This document shows positions 44,389-57,720 of a stretch of DNA of 64,000 nt, piece after piece (positions within the stretch are counted from its first letter, which is position 1; each line of letters opens with the position of its first letter). Source of the DNA: Malus domestica (Eukaryota > Streptophyta > Magnoliopsida > Rosales > Rosaceae); assembly GCF_042453785.1 (NCBI RefSeq), contig NC_091673.1:16959501-17023500 (forward strand), read 5' to 3'. Under the pieces are notes generated by a model. The model saw nothing but the letters and a program-made list of their open reading frames with translations, ran no database searches and was not told where the DNA came from. A program made the position numbers and the translations under genes.

Positions 44389-44778
44389 TGTTAGGATCCG
44401 CGAGTTCGGAGACACGCTTTTAACATACATTTTGATATATGTATTTGTGAGCTTACTCAGTAATCTATCTTTTAACATTCAACGACTAGAGCCATCTATC
44501 TTTTAAGTCTTTCCTAAAAGGTTATGACCACTAAAAACTCAAATACGAAATAGCGAAACCATATGACCGTTGAATTAATAAATTTAGTGTTTCCTTATTA
44601 AATCATATTCGTCTGCTTTCTTCACTACAAATGAATGTTTTAATCGTTTGGAATTTGTCTAATGTTTTGAAAAAATTATTTATAAATGATGTACTCATAT
44701 ATTGACGGTAGGTTATAAAGTGGGCTCTATAAAAGGTGTCAAAATGTATATAAAAAATGTGTGTCTCCAGAACCTAAC
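44389..44778. mobile_element. MITE-like element with GTTAGG inverted ends
   Basis: Left end GTTAGGATCCGCGAGTTCGG then AGACAC. The right end read on the other strand gives GTTAGGTTCTGGAGACACAC. Both ends continue with a similar ACATTTTGA-type stretch. No target duplication could be fixed because the left flank is a TA repeat. Confidence 0.5.
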
Positions 44779-44789
44779 ATCTCACGTAT

Positions 44790-47700
44790 ATATATTCATC
44801 TCCAATAATGAGAGAGAGAGAGAGAGAGGGGAAGGGAGGGGCACATCATATTAGTCGGTGACCGACAGCTCTAGTGTCTTCAAAGCATTGTAGCTTAAAT
44901 TTCGTGGGCAGTAACATCAAAATTCAAATAGAAGGAAAAGTAAGGTGAATAGGGATAATGCTCACTGTCTAAATCAATACAAGCTGTCTTAGGAAGTGTT
45001 ACAAGCTCCAAAACTCCAACATGATTTAAGTAATATACGCACTTTCTATCGCTTCAAATAAGACCGAAAGGGTCATATTAGGATCTATGAACCTCCAAAT
45101 ATCTATAGGGTTTTTATATCAAAAATTTCCGTTCAATTAAAATAGAACTGTCATATAATATACCCTTTTATGAGAGAGGATCATTGCCGAATCCTCTAAT
45201 CACATCCGTTCATCGTACATTATACGGTTAATTTTTATCAACTATTGTTTATATTCAATTTTAAATAAAAAAAATTAAAATAATTTTTGATTACACAATA
45301 TACGATGAACATATATAATTTGAAGATCCCTAAGATTCTTACAAAGAGGATCCAGCGAGGATCCTCATTCCCCTTTTACGAGTTGTCAATTTCTCAACGC
45401 GAGACACTTGTAGTTTTTCTTCCATAGTTCTTAAACCAGGAATGCACCAAGAAATTATACATGGCTTCACTATGTTTTTTTCCTTGAGATCACTTTTACT
45501 ATAATGTTTGTATGTTGAACATGTCATTATGTCTAGTAATTGCAAGTATTGTGGGACCAAATAGTTCATAAATATTTTGTTAATTAATTATGTGCTCGAT
45601 AATATTCAAATATTGCTACATGTGGTCTAAATGTTCATAATATTGCTATATATATGGCATATGCTAAGAGGATCTAGGGTTTCATCAGAAGGAACTTTTG
45701 AATTAAGTACAGTACTGTTGAATTAACCAGTTAATCTGACCCACAATCACAAAGGATATTGTTGAGGCAAGATTTTTTTAGGGGCGGGAGGACTTTCTTT
45801 TTATTAAACAATAATCTTCACCAGTCTCCTAGCTACTACCACACCATTTTAATTAATTTAAGAATATTATCAAAGGAAGAAGATAGAAAATTTGGTAGAA
45901 CCCAACCTAGCTAGCACTATCAACGTGGTCCATGACGATCATGACCATGCTGACCATGCATAATTAGGGTTAGGGTTCTACACTAGTACACATATCTCAT
46001 GCATACGATCTCGTATATATGGACCTAGAAATGAATTATCAATGTGATATAAGTCTTTATTTATTTATTTATTTTTTTTGACAAACGATAATTGCTAAAT
46101 GTTGAAAGAAAAGAGATCGGTAGAGATCGAACTCATATCAAAGTTTAGAGACATTATTGTTTTTTGTCAATGTTAAAAAACGGATTGAAGTCTTTCCATG
46201 TGATCTATTCGCATGATCATTATTTCAACAGTAAACCTAGCTACATTCCCACACTCAGGTATAAGTGTGCATCACTGTGATTACCAGTCAAACGCCATTT
46301 TTAAGATGTAACTTATAATTAATATAGTACAAATGAACAACTTCTGCAATCATAAGTAGTACTTCATTTTCTTCCTACCTCCGCAATCATCACGATTTTC
46401 CTTTCCATTTAGCATTATGGTGGGTAAGCATTTGCTATCATGCTACTTACTTTCTTTGTAATGCTAGAAACTGTTGATGGTTGTGTTCCATCACACAGAC
46501 ATTTTATTATACAATTTGAATAATCTCTCGTCTAACAATTGATTAATACATCTTATGTTGTTGCAAAAAAGAGAGTGCAAGTGAGCACATTGTCATTTCA
46601 ACGATAAAATTATATGTAATATAGAAGTGAATATGAAAAACACAAAGACGATAAAAAAAATCAAGTAGTGTAATTTATTTTCCAGCATCATTTCTCATAT
46701 ATATTATTATATAAACATAGAATTTTATGAATTCAACACAACACAACAAACTAAAATGGTTGTGTTATTAGCCCATTACACTTAAGGAGGGGTGATGAAA
46801 TAATATTTAGGGTTTATATATATGTTTCTTGAAAGGGGCTAATGCCTCCCCTGTAGGGTTATGCTGTAGCTGTAGAGTTGTAGGAAGGATGAACGACAAG
46901 GGTTGGCCGAGGCTCCACCGTCCAGTCCCACCGGTCCACCATGAAAAGAGACGGCCCACCTAAAAAAATAGGTGACGGGTATCATCCACAATTTAAATTC
47001 CAGTAGTATCTAAATTCCAAAATTTTAATTTGGTGGTGTTTGCATACATTTTTAGAAGAAAATATTGAGAGTTTCTTTCAGAGAGGAGGATTCTCTCCCA
47101 TTCTAATCATTTTTTTTTCCTTTCCTACTTAAGAGAAATATGAGAGATTTAAATCACTATAATCTGTCATTGAATTTTTGATCAACTGGAAAAATTATTG
47201 GTCATTCCATCTTATATTTCACTTTCCATAATAAGCCTACAGGCATAGTAAATGAACTAATAAACGAAAAATATGCACAAAAGTAATGTATCCAATTTTA
47301 GTAGATTTGTAAAAAAAAAAAAAAATGACAGTTCAACCAAAACTAGGTAAGTGTTATGTAACAAAATACATGGATGTACGTGTGAAAAAAATTATTGTAT
47401 AGCACTGAATATTGTCACATTGTACATTAAAATTTGATTTAGAGTATTGCTTCATGATTGTCCTACTGAAAAGAAAAGAAACAAAATGAAAAACATCGAT
47501 AAGTATTGTGCTATAGTGTGAGCCCATCCGAAGTCTTGTAACATGTGATTTCAATGAGAATTTATTTTTATCGAGACCTACTTACTTTATATGTTTTTTA
47601 GCATATCTTGTAAAATGTAATTTTTGTTCCTGATGTTCACGTTGAGTATTAGATTTGTCTTTTTCTAACTATCCACTGTACCATCTCATCTAATATTCCA

Positions 47701-48230
47701 ACAAAAAATAAACATCTATAATTATTGTACACAAATATAAAAACTATATATGTATATATAAAAAGGGATGTTAGTTTATGGGGCTTCATTTTACGATCTA
47801 AAGAATAGAATTACAACAAAAGACAGCAAAAGCAAGTCGCACGAGCACTTCAATGATGCCACGAGGAAGAGACGTGAAAGATTATCAAAACTATCAAAAA
47901 GAACAGAAAATATTTTGCAAACCCCAAAAGAGAACATTATGGAGATCTTAAGCAGGGTTAGATTAACAATTTGGTTTATCTTAAAGTGAAAAACTATAAC
48001 AAAAGTCGGAAAATGTTTCAAAAAGTTGGGCAAAAACGACAAACGATAGCAAAACTCTCGGAGTAACGTCACTTCCATTTTTTGAATTAGAATAGTGTTT
48101 TCCAAGATAAAGGAGAAAATAACAGTTTTTGTTACTGTTTTTACTTCCTCATTCTCTTTTTCTCGCCTTTACGGTTTACAGTGTCATCAAAGTATCGTTC
48201 CAAATCTGTCAAATATACTGCACAAAACCC
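44790..48230. other. intergenic DNA between the CPP and NET1 genes
   Basis: AT-rich and without supported genes. A segment at about 45170-45385 with repeated GAGGATC and GGATCCTC motifs in both orientations is probably a decayed MITE. A GA run lies at 44813-44830. Confidence 0.4.
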
Positions 48231-48234
48231 AATA

Positions 48235-49336
48235 AATGGAGAAGTGTAGTGAGAGAGTATTCTGTTTAAGAGAGAGAGAGAGAGAGAATGGGGTGAAACT
48301 GTAATGTATGCAGCTGGAGTTTTCCAATCATAGCTGCTGAATTGAAAAACTCATTCGTTTTTCCCATTGGTTTCTAATGTGAATGGTGAGGTTTTAATGA
48401 GAGATTTTGATGTTCTATCAGAACCCATCTCTGAAATCATTCACTGAGTAAGTTTTTAATCTTCTGGGTTCATAAAGGTCGAAGCTTTTGCAGTTTTTAT
48501 GAAGATCCATCTACTCAAAACTAATGCATTTATGATGTTCCTTTGGTTTGTAGGTTCACTTGCTGATTGGAAGTCCCAGCACCTGCTATCAGTCAATCTA
48601 CTGGTAAGCTCTTGATCTTGTGGTTAATAAAAGAGGGGGAAAAGTCAACTTTTTTTTATCCATCTCTGCTGTTGTTTGGAACTGATTTGCATTATCTCCC
48701 ATCTTTGGTGTGTTTATTTTCTCATGAACTCTTTTCTGTATTTGATCATTGGGGTGGTATGTGTTTTAGTTTGGCTTCTTGTTTTATGAATTTTGTATAA
48801 TTAGAAAAAGCTGCTGTGTACTGAGCTTATGCAAATTAAAAAAAGCTGCTTGTGCAGTTTGGCTTCTTGTTTTATGAATTTTATAAAATTAAAAAAAGCT
48901 GCTGTGTACTGGGTTTTATTGGGGGGTAAATTTATGGATGGCTGGTTTTTGTGTTTTCCAATTTGTAGCACTTACAAGATTTTTTTTTACTTCTCATATA
49001 TTGAAGACAACTAATTTTCCAAATTGTTTTTGTTTTCAATGCTGTTTTCTTGCTTAGTGTTTACTTATTTCCTTGGATCAATTGTTATCTGTCTAATAGA
49101 GGAGGTAGCATGCAATTTCGTATTGTTTGTTTTGTCTTGATATCTTCTTGCTGGTGTGAACCTTATGCCATTCCGACGATTATATTTTCTTTGATGATTT
49201 TGGTGCACAGGTGGAAGGAGGGAAAGAGAGAACTGCAAATCTTCATCTGGAATATTGAGGGGTGGAAGTTTCTTGAACTGATATTCTGGCCTTTCCCAAC
49301 TCAAAATAAGTTCTGTTGTTGTGCTGCGCCGGAGTC
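48235..49336 (+). promoter_or_regulatory. 5' leader region of the NET1 gene with probable leader intron(s)
   Basis: A GA run (48270-48288) and pyrimidine tracts precede several possible splice donors (for example ACTGAGTAAGT near 48447). This suggests a spliced 5' untranslated leader before the start codon at 49337. An internal duplication is described at 48770-48911. Confidence 0.4.
48770..48911 (+). repeat. ~88-bp period local duplication in the NET1 leader
   Basis: TTTGGCTTCTTGTTTTATGA followed by ATTTT(G/A)TA(T/A)AATTA and AAAAAGCTGCTGTGTACTG occurs at about 48770-48822 and again at 48857-48911. Noncoding. Confidence 0.8.
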
Positions 49337-52300
49337 ATGGCAACCATGTTACATTCTGAGTCCAGACGATTATATTCTTGGTGGTGGGATAGTCACATTC
49401 CAAAGAACTCAAAATGGCTTCAGGAGAATCTTACAGGTCTTCATATTTTTCTGTAAAATTTATCGTTTTAGTAGGACTTGGATTGAAATTTGTTTTTTCA
49501 GACGCAGATATAAGCTATCATTTGTATGTGCACTAGGCATATAGCTACTACTTATGTGTGATGGCAAGTCATACCAATAAGACACAGCATTTTTGTGGTA
49601 ATGGCAACATAAAGATGTCAAGCAAGCCAGTTGCTTGTATTCTTCTCTTTTGGATGTTAATTTTTTAAAAGCTGAGTCCATTTCTTAACAATTTTGTATT
49701 TAGATGGAGATGAAAGGACAGAAGAGGTATGGTAACCGAGGGAGGAGAGTAGATAGAACTAAAACTAAATACTGAAAACCATTCTTTGCATGGCCAGCCG
49801 TGTTCATACCTGGTTAGCTTTTGGTTGGCCAACAAAGGACAGTAGACTCTCATGTCCTGTTACTTTTCTGTAAAACTATGATCAATAACATTCACGTTCA
49901 TTTGAACATGAAACTAGATGAAGAATGAACATAAACAAGATATGGCGGATCTCAAGTTTTGTGATCTATGGTATTAGCATGATGTAATTTCCAGCATATG
50001 AAATATGTTTTAAAAAATAATTCAGGTCAGTGATAAAGAAATGAATGTACTTGGAATTTTCTCAGTTTGATTTCTCTCTTTCTCCGCAACATGTGCAATT
50101 GAGTGTGTTTTTGCATATGGATATCCTTGGATTTTTGGGCTACATTTGTAATTGACCCTAAATCTTATTATGCAGACATGGATGCCAAAGTCAAAGCAAT
50201 GATCAAGCTCATTGAAGAAGATGCAGATTCTTTTGCAAGGAGGGCAGAAATGTACTACAAGAAACGCCCGGAGCTCATGAAACTGGTGGAGGAGTTCTAT
50301 CGAGCTTATCGTGCATTAGCAGAGAGGTACGATCATGCAACTGTGGAGCTGCGCCAGGCTCATCGAACCATGGCAGAAGCATTTCCCAACCAAGTACCTT
50401 ATGTATTGGCTGATGAATCGTCCTCAGCCTCTTCTGGGCCAGACGTCGAACCTCATACACCAGAAATGCCACATCCAGTTTGTGCCTTATTTGACCCTGA
50501 TGACTTGCATAAGGATGCATTGGGCCTCTTGTCAATCAATTCACAAGCTTTGAAAGGGAATGGAGGAAACTCAGCAGACTCCGACCCTGGAATAAGCAGA
50601 AGAGGTGGTCTAAAGCAGTTCATTGAGATGTTCACTCCAGGAGAAGTGCCAAATAGTTCAAAGGTTGCAGAGGGAATGATGGGACAAGGATTAAATTTTC
50701 ATGAAGCAGAAGATTTCAAACAAAAGTTCCAAAATGGGTTTTCTCAGTTAACAAGTGAGAACCAGAGTCTCAAGACCCAGGTTCTTTCTCAATCTGAACG
50801 TGCTGCAAAAGCAGAAACTGAAGTTCAATCCTTAAAGAAAGCTCTAGATGAGATACAATTTGAAAAAGACGCAGTCCTTCTTCAGTACGAGCAGAGTTTG
50901 GAGAGGTTGTCTAAACTGGGGAGAGAACTAGATGATGCACAAAAGGCTATTGGAGGGCTTGATGAACGAGCAAGCAAAGCTGATATTGAAACTAAAATAT
51001 TGAAGGAAGCCCTGGTGGAATTAGAAGCGGAGAGGGATGCTGGTCTTCTACAGTACAATCGATGTTTGAAAAGGATATCTAGCCTGGAGAGCAAGTTATC
51101 TTTTTCCCAAAGGGATGCAAAAGGACTTAACGAGCTGGCTGTTAAAGCAGAAACTGAAGCTCAAAGTCTCAAGCAAGAACTTTCTAAACTAGAGGGTGAA
51201 AAGGAAGATTGTTTACTTCAGTACAAGCAATCTCTTGAGAAGATATCTGCTTTGGAGACGAAAATCTCCGTCTCTGAGGAAAATGTCAGAATGCTTAATG
51301 AACAAATTGAAAGAGCTCAAGGTGAAGTCAAATATTTGAAGGAATCTCTGGCTACACTGGAGGAAGGGAAAGAAGCTGCAGCTCTTCTATACAAACAGTG
51401 CATGGATACTATAGCTAAAATGGAAAGCGAAATTTCTAAGGCTCAAGCAGATGCTAAACGACTAAATAGCGAAGTTTTGACAGGCTCCGCAAAATTAAAG
51501 AGTGCCGAAGAACAATGTGTACTCTTGGAGAGATCAAATCACTCTCTGCGGTTAGAGGCGGACAGTCTGCTGAAGAAGATTACAGCTAAGGATCAAGAAC
51601 TTTCAGAGAAGGATGACCAGATGGAGAAACTTCACATTTTGATGGAAGAGGAGCACTTACAGTTTGTGCAAGCGGAAGCGACTCTTCAAGCTCTACAGAA
51701 GTTGCATTCTCAATCCCAGGAGGAACAGAAAGCTTTAGCACTGGAGTTCAAAAATGGGCTTCAAATGTTAAAGGACTTGGAGATACGCGAACAGGATATG
51801 AAGGATGATGTCCAACGGGCAAAGGAGGAAAATAAGAGCCTAAGTGAATTGAATTTTTCTTGCACTGTCTCCATAAAGAATCTGCAAGATGAAATCTTCA
51901 ACATCAAAGAGATGAAAGAAAAACTTGAACAGGAGGTTGCGGTAAAATCAGACAAAAGCAATGCGCTCCAGCAGCATATTTTACATTTGGAGGAGGAAAT
52001 TAAGGGATTAAATAGAAGATATCAAGCTATGGTGAAGCAGGTGGAGTCGGCTGGTTTAAATCCTGAATGCTTTGAATCATCTGTGAAAGACTTGCAAAAT
52101 GAAAAATCGAAGCTGGAAGATATATGCACAAGGGGGAAAGAAGAGAGAGAACTTCTTTATGAGAAGTTGAAGGATACGGGTAAACTTTCAAAGGAGAATG
52201 ATTTTATGGGGAGCTCGCTGTTGGGGTTGAACGCTGAGTTGGAGGGTTTGAGAGAGAAGGTCAAAGAATTGCAAGCGTCTTGCCAGTTTCTCCAGGGAGA

Positions 52301-55300
52301 AAAATCCACTCTTGTGGCTGAGAAGGCTCTCCTGCTTTCACAGTTACAAGTTATCACTCAGAATATGCAGGCGCTTTTTGAGAGGAACACCTTGCTGGAC
52401 AATTCCCTCTCTGTTGCAGACATTGAGCTTGAACGGTTTAGAGCACGATCAAACAGCTTAGAAGAGTTGTGCCAATCTCTCAATAGTGAGAAGTCCAATC
52501 TGCTTAATGAGAGAGGCACCCTGGTATTTCAGTTGAAAGATGTTGAGGAGAGACTGCGAAACCTGGAAAAGCGCTTTACAAAATTAGAGAAGAAATATTC
52601 TAACCTGGGGAAGGAGAAGGGCTCCACACTTAGTGCAGTAGAAGAACTATGGGGTTCCCTCCATGCAGAAAAACGAGAGCGTGCAAGTTATATACGGTCA
52701 AGTGAGGCCCGATTGGCAGGTTTGGAAAACAATGTCCACCTCATGCAGGAAGAAAGAAAGCTGGGAAAGAAAGAATTTGAAGAAGAACTAGATAAAGCTT
52801 TAAATGCCCAGATCGAGATCTTTATCCTTCAGAAGTTTATAGAAGATCTGGAAGAGAAAAATTTGTCATTATTCATTGAGTGTCAGAGACACGTTGAGAA
52901 ATCCAAGTTTTCTAGTAAGCTGATCTCAGAGTTGGAGAGTGAAAATCTCGAACTACAGGTGGAAGAACAATTCTTGGTGGAAGAAATCGACAAGTTGAGG
53001 TTGGGCGTTCATCAAGTCCTCAGGGCTCTACAGATTGAACCAGATAGGCACGACGATAAGACTGAACCAGGGAAAGTAAATGTGCTGCACATTTTGAATA
53101 CTATCAAGGACTTGAAAACTTCTTTGTTACGGAGCAAGGATGAGGAACAGCAGTTGCTTGTTGAGAAGTCAGTGCTCTTAACTGTACTTGGGCAGTTGAG
53201 ATCAGAGGGTGCAGAGGTAGAGACGGAAAAACAATTCTTCGAGCAGGAGTATGAGATCGTGATAAACCATTGTTCTACGCTACAAAATGAGAAGCGTGAC
53301 CTTCTAGAGATGACAAGGGAGTTGAGATTGGAAGTGACGGAGAAAGAGCAAGGGGAGGAAATATTAGAGGCTCAATTGTTAACTCTTCAACCTAAGCTGG
53401 CAAATTTGGAGGATGCTTATGTGGTTCTGCAGGAAGAAAATTCCAAGGTGCTTGAAGAGAAGAGATCTTTGCTTAAGGAACTTATGGACCTCAAAGAGGA
53501 AAAGCAAATGCTTGAAGAGGATAATAGTGTTAATTTCCACGAAGCACTAGCTTTCAGCACCCTCTCGTTGGTTTTAGAGAGCTTCACAATTGAGAAAGCT
53601 GCGGAACTAAAAGCACTTGCTAAAGATCTCAACAGTCAATTTGTAATTAATAACAACCTCAAAGAGGCTGTTGGAACATTGGGGGAGAATTTAGTGATGA
53701 AAGAAGTAGAAAACCTGCATCTGAATGAGACGGTCCAATTGTTGGACAAGGAACTGTGTGAAGCCAAGGACTTAAATGGAGAACTAAGCCGCCAAGTTTT
53801 AGTTGGAAACGATTCTCTGAAACAGAAAACCTTGGAGCTCTCGGAGGCAGAAGAGAAGCTTAAAAAGACGGAAGATTTGAATGTGGAATTGTGCAGAACA
53901 ATTCAGGAACTGAAGATGGAAATTGAAGAATCAAATCTAGTGCGAGAAAATTGTGAGAAGGAGATTTTTGAACTATCTGAAGATAGCACAAATCAGAAAA
54001 AGGAAATCAATAGCCTTTGTGAGGCAAACGAAATTCTGAAGAACCAAATCTTGTGTAACGTAATTGAAAAAGAAGTAGAAAATCTACATCTGAATGAGAC
54101 AGTTCAATTGTTGCACAAGGAACTGCATGAAGCCAAGGACTCGAAAGATCAGCTGAACCATCAAATTTTAGCTGGAAAGGATTCTCTGAAGCAGAAAACC
54201 ATGGAGCTCTCAGAAGTAGAAGAGAAGCTTAGAAAGGCCGAGAACTTGAATGTGGAATTATGCAGAACTGTTCAGGAAATGAGGATGGAACATGAAGATT
54301 CAAAGCGACTGAGGGAGAATTGTGTGAAGCAGATCCTAGAACTATCCAATGATAACTCAAATCAGAAAGATGAAATCGAGAGCCTTCGTGAAGCAAATGA
54401 AACCCTGGCGAATGAAGTGGGTATCTTAAGTGAAGTAATTGAAGAACATAGAACGAGAGAGGAGTATTTGAGTTCCGAGTTGCAAGAGAGAAGCAATGAC
54501 TTTGAACTCTGGGAGGCTGAGGCTGCGACATTCTATTTTGATCTTCAAGTTTCTGCTCTCCGTGAAGCTTTTCTTGAAAATACGGTTCATGAGCTCACTG
54601 ATGTTTGTGAGAGTCTTAAAGATGAAAGTGCTGCGAAATCTGTGGAGGTCGAACAAATGAAAGAAAGAGTTAGCTCTTTGGAAGGTGAAGTTGGAGGACT
54701 GATCGGCCAGTTGTCTGCATACGTTCCTGCCGTAGCCTCATTGAGAGAGAATGTAGCATCTCTTCAGCACAATGCCGTACTTAGATCGAAGCTTCTTGTA
54801 GCAAGAAATCAACAATACAAGGTAATATTTTCTCTCTTTAGAAACATTGATGATAGTGATGATTCAGCAATTAAGTCTGAGCTAGGTAGAGTCGACTCAT
54901 TTTTGGTTTTGACAGCCTAACCCCAAGTTGTCAATAACGTAGAAGTGTCTGTCTGTGTTTCTGGCCTTATTGGCATGGAGAAAATGTGTATTTATTAACT
55001 GCTATCATAAGTACACACGAAAGTTCGATTTAATTCTAATCCCAAGTGTCCTGTTTATAACTGAAATCTAACGCTATACGTAAAACATTCTTGTTCTAGT
55101 GAAGACCTTCCTAACAGAAACAGATGTAGATCACAGGTTTGCAACTTGGATTGTGTGGATAATTGAAGTTTAATGTTAAAACTTGATACTTAATTACCAT
55201 GTTTGTGTCTTATTGGACCACTCTAGCTATCACCATTGCTAGCTTCTGCTCTTTTTCTTTCCACTAATTAGCATGTTTGTGCCTCTAGGATGTGAAACCG

Positions 55301-56500
55301 CCAAATCATCTATATGAAAAGAACGGTCAAGATTCCACAGAAGATCAAAGCCCATTGGTACACGACGGAATTTCAGAATTGGCAGAAGTGCAAACTATGA
55401 TCAAAGAAGTTGAAATGACGTTTGTGGAAGAGACGGAAAGGCTTGCGATGGAAGCCTTTGAAAAGGCAATGGTGGAAGAAATTGAAAGCCTTTCAACTCA
55501 GGAAAGGACAAAAAACAGCAACTCGTCTGTGGAGATTGAAGAGTTACAATCAAAAGGTGCCTTACTTCAAGAACAAGGCAGTAAATGTGAAGAGATGAAA
55601 CTTGGGAAGGAGTTCACTGGTGAAAATCGCAAGTTGCAGAAGACAAAATCTGCTAATGGGACTTTGATGAAAGACATTCCGCTTGATCATGTTTCTGATT
55701 TATCATCGTATGGAAGAAGCTGGAGAGGTACTGGTGGGGCTGATGATCAGATGCTTGAGTTATGGGAAACTGCCGAACAATACTGTCGCCAGGATCCGGT
55801 TGCCAGTGAGAAAGAAAATCAGGCATCTGCACGCATGGAAGATGTTACCCCCAGCCATCGGTTTACAGATTCTGAGCAGATGATTCAGAATTTTTCTTCA
55901 GAAGTTGAGGCTGAGAAGGAGTGGGGAATTGAGAAGCTGGAAGCGTCCTTTCGAAGGCCACGTCATGAAGGCAAGAAGGAAAAAATCTTGGAGAGACTGG
56001 CTTCTGATGCCCAGAAACTGACAAGTCTGCAGACAATTGCTCGGGATTTGGATAAGAAGATGGAGACAAGCAAGAAGGGTAAAAGGGCCAACGGCATTGA
56101 ATATGAAACAGTCAGAAGACACTTACTTGAAGTTGAGTCTGCTGTTGTGCAGCTAGTGGAAACTAATGACCAACTGAAAAAGAAGATTGAGGAGTCTCCG
56201 TCTTTGGACGAGCAGACTTCCATGGAGTTGGAGGAGGCTGGAAATGTACGCAGAGAGAGAGTAGTCGAAGAGGCAAGTAAAGGGTCAGAGAAGATCGGAA
56301 GGCTGCAGTTTGAGTTGCAGAACATTCACTACATTTTGCTCAAACTGGAGGATGAGAATAAAAAGAAAGGGAGGCACGGATTTTACGTGAGCAGAACGGG
56401 CGTTCTCCTGAGGGATTTTATTTACAGCGGCAGAAGCAGCGAGAGGCGCAGGAAGGGTTGTGTGTGTGGCTGCATGAGACCCTCCACCAAGGGAGATTGA
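49337..56500 (+). CDS. NET1: NETWORKED 1-type actin-binding protein (NAB domain, 1985 aa)
   Basis: Plant-specific actin-membrane linker of the NET1/KIP1-like family. Exons 49337-49436, 50176-54821 and 55289-56500 give 5958 nt (1985 codons plus stop), with phases matching at LT|D and YK|D. The small first exon supplies the start of the NAB actin-binding domain ([20 protein letters not shown]). The second continues [20 protein letters not shown] to [14 protein letters not shown] (domain about 10-92). The remaining 1850 residues are almost entirely heptad-rich coiled coil. A 123-residue block is tandemly duplicated (about 1209-1331 and 1332-1454, both starting [15 protein letters not shown]). 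The C-terminus, with [10 protein letters not shown] and ending PSTKGD, is the conserved NET1 tail. Arabidopsis NET1A localises along plasma membrane and plasmodesmata; the same site is inferred here. Without the first exon the NAB domain would be incomplete, which decides the start. Confidence 0.95.
53700..54437 (+). repeat. in-frame 369-bp tandem duplication within the NET1 coding sequence
   Basis: AAAGAAGTAGAAAA(C/T)CT(G/A)CATCTGAATGAGAC starts at 53700 and 54069. Homology continues over about 123 codons, for example [18 protein letters not shown] versus [18 protein letters not shown], and LNVELCRT in both. The copies are clearly diverged. Confidence 0.9.
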
Positions 56501-56787
56501 GGCAATAATCACTTGAGAGGGAAGCATGTTTTATTTCCTTAAATGATCCTAATGTTGTGTTTAGCGAATCATTTCTCGGATTGGTTGGCGAAAACACGAG
56601 TGCATTACCCCAGATTCTGTGTAAAATAGGCTTCATCTAATCAAATGAGCTGCTTCCTTCGTATTGTCACCTCCCATTAACCATTCAAAACAAGCCACTC
56701 ATTTTCTTCTTGTTTTAACTTACGATGCTTCACTAACTTTCGATAAGTCGGAAAATTCAAAATGTTGCATTTAGTATATTTATCCAA

Positions 56788-57347
56788 GGAAATTGTAGCA
56801 ATGGTCTCTCATTGGTCTCAACTCGTCAAAATGTGCATCTATGGTCATTTTCTTTAACACCGTCAATAATTCCATTAAATGCAGTCACGTGCGTGGCACA
56901 CGAAACTGATTGTAGGGGTAATTAAGCGAACTGCTTGCTCCTCCATGCCTTCTCGATACCGGTCTATACCAGCTGTACCAGTGCAGTCAAGCTCTTCCAT
57001 ACCACATCGTCATACCTGCTTCGAATTCACCGATATTTTGCGTTCGATAGAATTCAATTGGGGATGGGTTCTGCGTTCGATAGAATTTAACCCACAAGAA
57101 ATATTATGTTTCCCTAATTGCCCCTACATTCAGTCTCATGTGCAATGCACGTGACTGAATTTTGACCAATTGCCCCTACAATCAGTCTCATGTATGATGC
57201 ACGTGACTGAATTTAACCAAACTATGTTAACGAAAAGAACCATAACTGCACATTTTGACGAATTAAAATACCAATGGTTAAGGAAATAAAGTTGAGGAAC
57301 CATTGCTCAAATTGAATTAAGATTGAGGGATCATTGCTACAATTTTC
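56788..57347. mobile_element. Mutator-like MITE downstream of NET1
   Basis: 560 bp flanked by the perfect 9-bp duplication TTTATCCAA (56779-56787 and 57348-57356). Inverted ends are GGAAATTGTAGCAATGGTC and, from the right, GAAAATTGTAGCAATGATC. Both arms also share CGTCAAAATGTGCA. The interior has repeated TGCACGTGACTGAATTT and GCGTTCGATAGAATT motifs. No protein-coding content. Confidence 0.85.
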
Positions 57348-57720
57348 TTTATCCAATCAAATTTCTCTTGGACCAGTTTCCAATCCATTTTGCACCACTA
57401 ATTGCAACTGCCATGGAAGTGATGTCCCGGAAAACCGCCAAAACTTGGAGCTGAGGGACAACAGGCATCGCCGCGGCACCTCAAACCCTCCAAGTTCAGT
57501 CCAAATGTAGAAGTTGATAATAGAATAGAGGATGTATAATAAAGCAAGCCTCAATCATCTTCTCAAAATTTAGTATTTAGATTAAAAGCACAAAATTTCG
57601 ATCAAGCAACTTTCATCTTCTCAAAAAGCTAGAACAAAACAAGCACCAAGTAATATGGTCTTTGTAAGTTCACAACATAAATTGAACAATACTACTTAAA
57701 GAAAATAACAGAGGCAGCAC

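Noticed and set aside
50103..50175. Upstream extension of the main NET1 frame as the true N-terminus
   Set aside because: The 24 extra codons are intron sequence. The family requires the WWWDSH exon at 49337-49436, which joins in phase at an AG acceptor ending at 50175.
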